This document shows, piece by piece, positions 55,804 through 64,000 of a DNA stretch of 64,000 nucleotides; position 1 is the stretch's first letter; each line of letters starts with the position of its first letter. This stretch comes from Amborella trichopoda. Lineage: Eukaryota; Streptophyta; Magnoliopsida; Amborellales; Amborellaceae. The notes under the pieces were generated by a model. It did no database searches, was not told where the DNA came from, and was given only the letters and a program-made list of their open reading frames with translations. The position numbers were made by a program, and so were the translations under genes. Where the stretch lies: positions 3,338,525-3,402,524 of the forward strand of contig NW_006499776.1 of assembly GCF_000471905.2 (NCBI RefSeq). The letters are read 5' to 3'.

Positions 55804-58780
55804 TAGTTAGGTACCTTGATCTCATCTCCCCAGATTTAGGTGATCGGGTGACAAGTGTCTCGGTTTCGAAAGACTCGAGACCTGAGATCACTCTCTCGAG
55901 AACCTTTTTCACAGAACAAGGTCAGGTGTCCAACTAGTGAGAGAGTAATTTTGGATGTGAGGTGGGGACCAACCTCACCTAGGTCCATGACTTACTAGGG
56001 CTGACTCGTGCGGGCGCCCTCTTAGATCATGACGAAAAGCCGCCCTGTTGCTTTAGCTGGTTCGGAATCGCCTCCCTTGACCTGCAATCTCCTTATTTTC
56101 TGCACAACACTACTATGGTTAATTTGCAAGACAAGTGGGCCGAAGGACCCACCCGTGCCTTAAGGTAATGCACCTTCATATTGATGAGAAGGTGAGAAGT
56201 TAGGGTGATGAAAAGAAGAGGGGACGAGACTAGCATGATATCTAGACCAGTGTAATGACCGACTCGGAGCGGTAGCAAGACCAGAATGATAACTCTGACT
56301 GGCATGATGGCAATACTACTCGAAACCAAGGTCAACATCACTGTCCTAATTTGGTGTGGCAGCAAGACAGGCATGGTACTCAGTACCAACACGGCAGCAA
56401 TACCGATCGATAGCCAGACCGCTATGGCAACGCTAGACCGAGTCTACCCTCAGCTAAGTGAGAAGGGGAGAGAATGAGGAGAAGGCACGAGACGACAAGG
56501 GAAGGAGGTCCCAATGGCGCTGGACACTGTTGCTCAAGGCAAATGGGGGCAAATAGTAAACTACAAGCGACATTTGGCATCACCATGGGAAACACGAGAA
56601 GGCAGCACATCCTTTCGTCGGCGGCAATAACTTCTTGTGAAGAGCACGACGATAGTCGTGGGACGCAGAGAGGGGCTTGTGCACGACAATAAACTCCAAG
56701 CGCATGGAAGGAAGTTCGCGGATGGCGATAGGCACCGAGGGCACGAAGAAAGCTCGCGGACGGCGATAGACACCCATCGTACGAAGAACGGTCACATACA
56801 GCGATAGGCACCTAGCGCGCGAAGGGAGTTTGGCGATATGCACCGAGTGCACAAAGAAAGCTCACGGACGGCGATAGGCAACGAGCGCGCGAAGGGAGCT
56901 TGCGGATGATGATAGGCATCGCAAGGATCCTTTTTGGGCGGCGATAGACATCGACGTCTGCGATAGGCAGAGGGCACGAGAGAAGCCAGCGAACAACGAC
57001 AGGTATTGTAGTGACCCATTGCGGGTGGCGATGGGCATCGTCATATGTGATAGGTGCGCAATAGGGTGAGATCCATGCAGGCGACAATAGGCATCGTGGT
57101 CTATGCTTCTCGTGGAGAGGCAGAAACGAATGAAGAGGAAGAGAAGACAACTCGCACATGGTGCTGGCATTGCCATGCACGACCTGTGAAGCCACAGGAG
57201 GGCGAAAGAGGGGAAGAGGCATGCACGACACTGCCACTGCCGTGCATGGCCTTTGATAGAAGCTCATACGAAGAAGAAGAAGAAGAAAGAAAAGAAGAGA
57301 GAGAAGATTTACCTTTAGTCTTGGGTACCGATCCAAAATTTTCTCTCTCCTTTCTCTCTCTCTCCAAACGTGACTCAACAATGAGAAAAAAGAGAAATTT
57401 TATTAAGCAAGGATCCCCTTGGTAAATGATCGAAAGGTCTACATACAATGGTAGTATGTGCTTTATATAGAAATGTGCCCAAACATGGGTGGATTAATCA
57501 AAATTAAACCTAATTGCATGAAATGAAGATTTAATTGAATAAACAGAAATAGGTACAAAATGACAGATTTGCCCCTTCCTAACAATTTGTGAAAGTCCAA
57601 AACAGTCCCTGTACTGCTTAGAACGTGCATGATTTTTCATGGATGATCCAAGGTTGTTTTGATGCTCATTTGATTGAAAGATGATTGTTTTCTTATAGGG
57701 CTAGGCATAACGATCGATTTGATACCAACTTCGAGCCATGGATCGTGTTTTTAGGGCATGATCTTACGTCTTAAAATTAGGATAAATCTTGAAAGTTCGG
57801 ATCAATAGTGTGCTTGTTCCTTGATGTTTTTCTGTGATTTCTATGCTGGATCACACTTAGCATGCCGTCACAATCGCATGCTAACAAACGCAGCTCAATT
57901 TCATGCCCGAACGAAGATTTTGCAACTTTGGATTTTGGGCCGGAACCTGAAATTACGGTGCCAGAATCTGGAATTTCGGCTCATAAATTTTCAGTCACTT
58001 CATCATATTTGTGTGCGGAATCCGACCGTCCATCATGTACGGGGTTTGGACTAGAGATAGCGCTTGACTTTATGCACGAGATGGAACTGGTTTCATGTCG
58101 ATCAGGCTTGCGAGCAGCGTCATTTGGCTGCTCGAGCGAGGTGCGACGCTGCTGATTTTCTTGCAACTTTCTTCACGGATCAGCAATTTCTCTCTAGCTT
58201 TTCTTCACGCTCGGGTGTCGTCACGAGGCGTGCCACATCGAAACGCTTGTCTTGACGAGACTAACATGCTCACAAAATTTGAGCGCAATTCGACTCGAGA
58301 CGGGTGAGATATGAGTGTCGAAAATCACTGTTTGTGACTGACCCTTTAATGGAGTTGAGTTGCAGGATGGCTGCACAGGAATAGTGTGCGGCTCCTCTTC
58401 GTTTCATCTTCTCCCCATAACTTCTTCCTGGAGTGTCTGTTCAAGCAAAAATTCGACCCTTGGGTTTTCAACCATACCAGTTCCAATTGCGATGGTCCCA
58501 TAGAAATTTGACGTATCGAAAATATAGTTCTAGTTATATAAGTCCGTTTAGGGTGCTAGAGACTTATTTTGCTGGAATTGTTTCTCAGTCTGCACTACCT
58601 TAGAAATGTCGGATTGTAACGAAATTTAGTTGGAGACTTTTTGAAATCCTTATGAAGATCTTGACCAGTTCTGAGGCCATTCTGAGAGTGTTGAAATTTC
58701 CACTGTTTGTTAGACTTTATTGACCGGCTTCTCCCTTATTCCTCATTAGAGACCAAGGTGCTGAAAAATGTCTTCAAACA
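55804..58780 (-). mobile_element. Complete 5' LTR of element B (2977 bp)
   Basis: In plus sense it runs from TAGTTAGGTACC (altered TGGTTAGGTGCC terminus) to TGTCTTCAAACA. In transcription sense: U3 (58780-57475), TATA box (CTATATAAAG complement, 57461-57470), CT-rich leader and GGTACCGATCC (57325-57336), 38-bp repeats (57060-56680) and U5 to 55804. It ends in the protease region of element H, so B inserted there. No second copy of this LTR is present on the other side of B within the window. Confidence 0.88.
56680..57060. repeat. 38-bp repeats in the element B LTR
   Basis: Units of GGCGATAGGCACCGAGCGCG plus CGAAG(G/A)(G/A)AGCTCGCGGAC, the reverse complement of the array in the element D LTR (42470-42790). 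Some copies are interrupted by unrelated words. The minus-strand ORFs here are repeat translations. Confidence 0.8.
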
Positions 58781-60120
58781 TCTGATTCAAGCTCTCTCTA
58801 ATCTGGAGGTGTACAACACCGAGGTGGAACCCATTGAGATGGACCCAACAATCTTGAGTGGATGTATGACGATCACCTTTTCAGAGGATAATTTACAATC
58901 TGGATAAAAATTTCACAACCGCCCTCTCTTTGGGACTAGTGAGTTACATGCATGCCCCATCAACTGAATTATGTTGGATGGAGGGTCAACTGTCAACTTT
59001 ATCCCAAGGAGGATCCTCACTCGATTAGGATTCGGGTATGAGGATCTCACTTCGACTCATATCACAGTCCAGGAGTTCAACTAGTCAGAAGGGAAGCCGG
59101 CTGGCACGGTCTGCCTTCATCTCAAGATCAGTAAATTATAATATTACACCCAATTTCATGTGATCAACACCGACACATCATACAACATCCTTCTCGGCCG
59201 GCCATGGCTCAATGATCAGGAGGTGGTTCCATCCACATTGCATCAGTGCTTCAAGTATTATCAAGATGGGAGACAACATAAACTCTATGCTGATAGAAAA
59301 CCGTTTCCTGTAGCTGAAACTCACTATGTTGATGCCAAGTGCTACTTCACAGATTCGGTGTCACCCCAAAAGTCAAATGATGGTGATCCGGAGTTTGTAA
59401 GGAAGATAGTATCGCCTCATGAAGATGTCGAAGATATTGGGAGAACACTCGTGAGCATGTTTAAAGACAAGGCAAAACTCTCCCTCTAACTCCTATTCAT
59501 CCTAGTATAACAACACCCATCATCCCTAAGGAAACTCCATCTTCCCCTGAACATGAGGTTTCCCCCTCTGCTACCAGTATTGAGCCACTTGTGCAAGAAG
59601 ACGAACTAGAAATCACTTATGAGATTGAGGAGGTCATGGTGACAGAATTCCCAACTTCGAGGCTCATCTATACGCCGGACCATCAGAAAGTCCTGCATGT
59701 CCCCATCGCACTCTTGGAAGCATAATTAACGCATCAGTCACCCCCAAAGGTTTTGTGTTTCCCCGATTCTATTGAAAAAGAGCAGTTAAGGAAAGGACAA
59801 CCCTCTTTCTCTCAAGAGCATCTCCTCGCAGAGTAAAGAACCGAGGTTCGCAGTCTTCAGAACTAATTGGGGGTGATGTGTATCGCTTTAAAACACCTAA
59901 AGGAGCTTGTGCCCGAAACCAAGATCTACGATGGGCTTAGGGTGAATGCACCTCAAACAAAAGCCAAAGCCCCTCTTGATTGGACCATTTATAATGAGTA
60001 GGCTCAACACATTATGAGAACGATGAATTATGAGCCCACGTTCAATCAAACATTAAGGGGAGAAGAAGCAACTGCTCCCCCATTTGAGGTCATTGAAGCT
60101 ACAACGACTTGTCATAAAGC
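58781..60120 (+). pseudogene. Element H gag-pol remnant: aspartic protease and linker
   Basis: A plus-strand frame carries the retrotransposon aspartic protease, which cuts the gag-pol polyprotein. It reads MTITFSEDNLQSG, a stop, HNRPLFGTS, a stop, then LDGGSTVNFIPRRILTRLGF (active-site DGGST at 58977-58991) and, after two more stops, NTDTSYNILLGRPWLNDQEV (about 59163-59222), VPSTLHQCFKYYQDG. These are standard for the Tat/Ogre protease; the active-site triplet is DGG instead of DTG/DSG, as in many of these elements. The linker towards RT (59300-60110) is open in places and has more stops. RT, RNase H and integrase are absent: after about 60120 unrelated sequence and an opposite-strand ORF follow. 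The upstream part is cut by the LTR of B. Confidence 0.85.
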
Positions 60121-60419
60121 ATAGCAAGGTATAGGGTATTCCTCCACGTCCCATTCCATGAAGGGGCAGGAACAATAAACAAAAAGAAGAATGGGATTGT
60201 GTAGCGAAATATAGCAAGATGAAACAAAAGACACATTTTATTCATGAATCTGAAATTTTTACAAGTGCCGTCATACGATGAAAGTAAAAAGACAAAGGAC
60301 ATTCTATTACTATTGCCCAAAACTTGCATGCAAAACTTTATATTCGCTCAATCCTCAAGACTGAGCCTATAATGGTTATGTTGTGTCCATTTGATTTCAT
60401 CCTCCATAGCCGTAAACCT
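60121..60419. other. Junction stretch in element H, nothing recognised
   Basis: It lies between the protease-RT linker and the end of the antisense ORF. The minus frame 60329-60099 is hydrophobic (FFFLFIVPAP) but short and unsupported. The pol deletion of element H must lie here or just before. Confidence 0.5.
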
Positions 60420-61300
60420 TTAGGGCAAACCTTGGGAATACTCTCCAAGCACCAGCTGGGGAGAAAATGGGTCTTTTCCTACCTCACGGGCTGTAATAAG
60501 TAAGCCTTCCAAATCATTGATGTTGCGTTCAAGAATCGCCATGTCATCCTCATTTTCAAAACATACGAGCTCTTTAAATATCGAAGGAACCTCTGAAGAA
60601 ATGATCTCAAAATCTGAATGAACAAACTGTCGCATGTGCAAGTTGGTTTCAAGATTACCCAAGTGTGTCATCGCATAATGTGTGACAGTCAGGTCCGGGG
60701 AAGAGCTTGAGTAAAGGCCTGATATTAGGGTATTTGTCAATAGAATTTAATTCTTCTAAATCCAGTAGCCGTTGAGTTACTTCAGTCGCTTTCTCTTTGA
60801 ACGAGTCTGCACAGGGGACATTGAAGTCTATGAGGTTGTCTATCAGCCTTTTCACCAAAAATGGGAACATGATCAGCTCGAAGAAAGAAGCCAGACTGGA
60901 AAGTTGATAAGCGGTCCTAAGAAGATCACGTCCATTATCTTTAGAGACATTACGACGATTGAGTCTGGTAACCTGTACGACAAAGCCTCTGCGAATGCGC
61001 CAAATAAGAGGATGAATAACTTGTCTCGAGAAGGAGGTGACTACAAAAGCTGAACCTATGATAGGTTCCCTTAGAGCAGAAAGCGCAAGGCCCCCTCTCA
61101 AGGTCATAAGAGAAATCAACCTGTTGCCCATTAGTATCTGGTCACACGGACCAGAATCACCTGGCAAAGGCAGTGGCGCACCCCCACCCCCAAGATCTAG
61201 AGGTTGAGATGAGGGATCCACTTCGTTCTCAATAATAATAGGTTCTTCGTCCTCGATAATAATGAGGACCTTTTCAAAGGACCTGCATTCTAGGCGCTTT
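60420..61300 (-). pseudogene. Antisense ORF of element H, unknown protein
   Basis: Two overlapping minus frames, 61221-60655 (188 codons, open upstream to about 61295) and 60740-60420 (106 codons), read as one protein with a single frameshift between 60740 and 60655, where the same DNA reads PDCHTLCDD in one frame and PDLTVTHYAMTHLGN in the other. The N-terminal side has IIIEDEEPIIIENEVDPSS and a Gly/Pro-rich stretch. The centre has DLLRTAYQLSSLASFFELIM, LVKRLIDNLIDF and a probable helix EKATEVTQRLLDLEELNS. The C-terminal side has AILERNINDLEGLLITAREV. I do not recognise the family. It is antisense to the protease, preceded by the conserved TATA box at 62201, and not similar to the antisense ORF of element D. 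It has few stops for its length, so it is younger or better preserved than the pol genes. Confidence 0.6.
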
Positions 61301-62200
61301 CGAAGTCCTTACTGACTCCCAAAAAGACATTCGTTAAAGGGCTTTATCCAACCACCTTCTATGCACAATCAATCACCAAGTCACCACGCTAACGCCAATT
61401 GTGCTGATTAAAGACCAACGCCGATTATGTTTGTTGAGGCTATTTCCGTCTCCCCACTATAGTAGTAGCGTCGTGTGTCAACCAAGGCACAATGTCGTGG
61501 CCCGAAAAAGAGGCTATCATCGACTGCTGACTCAAGACGCAACGCAGTGTACCAACCCAAGGAGTTATGTTGTGAGCGGCTAACGATGCCGGCGTTCAGC
61601 GTCGGCTACACTCAAGCTGTTCGCAGGCGCCACACGTGTCACCTCGAGCCCCGGGAGCACCGCCTGACAATGACCACCACAACACAGCCTGACGCACATG
61701 CAGACCGACAGTCATTCACCCCGCGACTGTCCACCTTCCTACAACTGTCGCTTTCTCCTTGACCCTTCGATTGCTCGTTGGGAAATAGTCTCCTCGCTCG
61801 CTGGAAACAACTTCTACCCATCGAGAAAATACTTTTGCTCACCACTGCTACTGTCCCACTACTCCCCGGAGAAAAAAAACCACCGGGAACCACCGGAAGT
61901 TCACGAAAATGTCTAGTGGCCCTCGATTGCCTCTTCCCCACCACTCCGGTGATTGAGAACCTCTGCCGGAATGCCTCTGCAGCCCACTAGCATTCTCCAT
62001 ACTTCACTTGGACCTTTTATTCCTCAACGGAAACCTCGGTGCTCCCCGGAAAACTCTTGCGAACACCCCGCCGAAGCTGCTAAACTTGCCGGAATACCTG
62101 CATGCTCGCTAGAAGTTCTCACCGGAATTCTCTTCTCTCTCATTATTAAACTCTCACTGTTAGACCTTCGATACAACAATAAAAATGGGGTCTTTCCCCC
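61301..62200 (-). other. Leader between the element H antisense ORF and its TATA box
   Basis: About 0.9 kb of non-conserved sequence with short frames. 61440-61620 has GTGTCAACCAAGG / CAGTGTACCAACCCAAGG phrases. 61800-62150 repeats CCGGAA / GAAAACTCTTGCG-type words. No domain is seen in the plus frames 61653-62261 either. Confidence 0.45.
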
Positions 62201-62206
62201 TTATAT
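62201..62206 (-). promoter_or_regulatory. TATA box of the element H antisense ORF
   Basis: Minus strand CATATAAGGGGGAAAGACCCC, then ATTTTT; the GGGGGAAA.ACCCCATTTT context matches element D (GGGGGAAAACCCCATTTT). It is on the strand opposite to the protease. Confidence 0.55.
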
Positions 62207-62269
62207 GAAGACGGTTCCCAAGATTCCCCTCGCAAAGCAAGAATACCAGACAAGTCCCTGAAGGCCAAG

Positions 62270-63060
62270 CAGTAATGGGCCGGACCGGGTCCAGCTCAAA
62301 CCCGAGGCCCAAAAAAGACGCTTACAGCCGACCACACAATATCGAGCACCAACCTTCAGATGAGTTGGACCGGGTTGGGCTCAGACCCGAGACCCGAATA
62401 GAGGCTTATAGTCGCCCGTCACTAACGCCGCGTGCAACCAATGTTGAACACAGGCTGTATCGCCATGCGTGACTAATGTCGCATGTAACCAATGCTACGC
62501 ATACTTGCGTCGTGCGCATCAGTGCTACTGCCGCCTAAGACCACTCCCATGCATGTTAGTGCCGCTCGTGCTAAGCGCTATGTGCACTAATGGCTATCGC
62601 CGCGTATGTTGCTGATGTCTGTGGCTAGCGTCGCACATGCCTGAACTTGATCATCACTGTGAGTATTCTACCATTATCCCTAGTGGAGTTGCATCAAATC
62701 CCTAACCTCTATCATCCCCAGTAGAGTTTCATCTAGACCATGACTGGTCATCCCCAATGGAGTCACGAGCAGGCCACTGTCCCTCATCCCCATAGGAACT
62801 ACATCTGTATTACAGCCCATTGATCCCCAGCGGATTTAAGGTCGTTCTTACCCCTTCAATCCCTAATGGGTCGGTCTCGCACCTAGTTGTCTTATCCCCA
62901 AGATTCGGGTTATCGTTCATGGAATTCCGTCCTTCACCTTAGGGGGTCATACTTGTCCCCTAATCCCTAGTGAAGTCTGCTCCCCATCTAAAAACCCCTG
63001 CTATCATTTTATCCCCAGGGAGTCAAATTACTATCCACAGACCTATCCCCATAAAGCTTC
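62270..63060 (-). repeat. Short repeats upstream of the element H antisense TATA box
   Basis: 62270-62420 has two copies of a block with GACCGGGTC(C/G)(A/G)..CAGACCCGAG and AGGCTTA(C/T)AG. 62420-62650 has GCCGCGTGCAACCAATG-type units. 62680-63060 has GACTCC-type phrases in reverse (CCCCAGTAGAGTTTC, AATCCCTAGTG). The order is the same as in element D (37040-38220). Confidence 0.65.
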
Positions 63061-63079
63061 ACCTATTAGGCGACCCACA

Positions 63080-63650
63080 CTGGTCCGTGCTGCATGACCC
63101 TAAATTGCACAGCCTTGGTCGATGCTGCATGACCTTAAACTGTACAGCCTTGGTCCATGTTGCATGACCTTATACTACACAACCTTGGTCCATGCTGCAT
63201 GACCTTAAACTGCATAGACTTGGTCCAGGTGCATGACCCTAAACTGCATGGTTCAAACTATATGACCTTAATCTATAGTGGAGGTCTAGGTGCACAACCC
63301 TAAAACTGCATGGTCCAAACTATATGACTTAAACTGTAGCGAAGGTCTAGTTGCACGACCTTAAACTGGATGGTCCTAGTCGCATGACTTTGAACTGCAT
63401 AACCACGGTCCAAGTTATATGACCCTAAACCAAAGTGCACATCTTGGCTGTGTGACGTAAAAAGGCTCAGCAGCATGGTCCAAACTATAGGACCTTAAAC
63501 TATAGCGGAGGTTTAGTTGCACGACCTTAAACTGCATGGTCCTAGTGGCATGACTATAAACTGCATGACCATAGTCCAAGCTATATGACATTAAACCACA
63601 GTGCATGTCCTAGCCCCATGATGTTAAACTGCTTTGCACAGGTCCCGGAG
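63080..63650 (-). repeat. 35-bp tandem array of element H
   Basis: GTGCTGCATGACCTTAAACT-type units of 35 bp, about 15 recognisable, are in the same orientation as element D and opposite to A, B and C. They are well preserved at 63090-63230. Confidence 0.88.
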
Positions 63651-64000
63651 GCATGACGTTAAACATGTCCCCACACATGCGCACATGCCTTTTACCTACA
63701 TCTTCATGCACGTCTTCCCTAACCGACCTGTCCATGTGTGCACTTCACCATCATCAAACTCCCCAGTAAATCTATCTTCCTCCATTACCATTTATCATTC
63801 GTCAGAGAGTCTCACCCATGCTCATAAAACGACAAACTATCCCACCATCAATATTCACCGTCAGTTAGTGGGTCACCATTTTTCACTAACCATTCATATA
63901 GCATCCATCCTTCATAAGTAGCCTCGTGCCATCTCTCCAAAGTGAGTCAAAACACCCACCATACTCACTCTATGGTCTCAACAGATTGCTAGCCATCTCC
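63651..64000 (+). other. Element H tail, continuing beyond the window
   Basis: ACACATGCGCACATGCC..TACATCTTCATGCACG..CTTCCCTAACCGACC and CATCAGTTAGTGGGTCACC-like phrases match the element D tail at 39110-39420. By analogy the 3' LTR should lie beyond 64000. The frame 63634-63921 is not supported. Confidence 0.6.

Noticed and set aside
58980..59490. Host aspartic protease gene
   Set aside because: The DGGSTVNFIP and LLGRPW signatures with the following RT linker are those of retrotransposon gag-pol, and several in-frame stops are present.
1..64000. tRNA, rRNA, snoRNA, microRNA precursors or organelle-derived segments
   Set aside because: Reading by eye found no cloverleaf with A and B boxes, no rRNA-like or organelle gene sequence. 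A tRNAscan or Infernal run would be decisive.

Overview
The window is a block of nested and rearranged plant LTR retrotransposons. I recognise no host gene, tRNA, rRNA or organellar insert. Evidence for an angiosperm genome: decayed Ty3/gypsy (Metaviridae) gag-pol genes with a second RNase H after the RT-RNase H, a TGGCGACTCCACT-type primer binding site, extra reading frames antisense to pol, and tandem arrays inside the elements. Together these point to the Tat (Ogre/Retand-like) lineage. I cannot name the species.

Layout: (1) 1-707, minus-strand RT fragment cut at both ends. (2) 708-33105, element A, minus strand: repeat-rich 3' tail (about 2200-5880, lower limit uncertain), an opposite-strand TATA box at 5882, integrase, archaeal-type RNase H, RNase H, RT and gag (7444-13830), leader, PBS (15206-15224) and a 5' LTR (15228-16733 plus 31978-33105). 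That LTR is split by (3) element C, 16734-31977, a non-autonomous element of about 15.2 kb with two 3.8-kb LTRs, PBS, probable PPT, an imperfect 5-bp target duplication, a gag remnant and several tandem arrays. (4) 33106-42790, the 3' part of plus-strand element D: an antisense ORF related to the plant mobile domain, its TATA box, a 35-bp repeat array and a truncated 3' LTR. (5) 42791-58780, element B, minus strand, a close relative of A: 35-bp array with an assembly gap, opposite-strand TATA box, dead pol, gag, PBS and a complete 5' LTR. (6) 58781-64000, element H, plus strand: a gag-protease remnant interrupted by the LTR of B, a different antisense ORF, TATA box and 35-bp array.

Genes and history: every coding region is broken by stops, frameshifts or substitutions. 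B has lost a catalytic Asp of RT and the catalytic Glu of integrase. Insertion order can be read: D before A, A before C; H before B. Neither A nor B has a recognisable 3' LTR here, nor a protease between gag and RT.

Most interesting: four elements share a module of 35-bp tandem array, short GC-rich repeats and a strongly conserved TATA box (TATAAAAGGGGGAAAAACC-like), always on the strand opposite to gag-pol. In two of them (D and H) it stands upstream of an antisense ORF. The A/B gag carries three evenly spaced CX2HX4HX4C knuckles, at least two of them in a duplicated module of about 92 codons.
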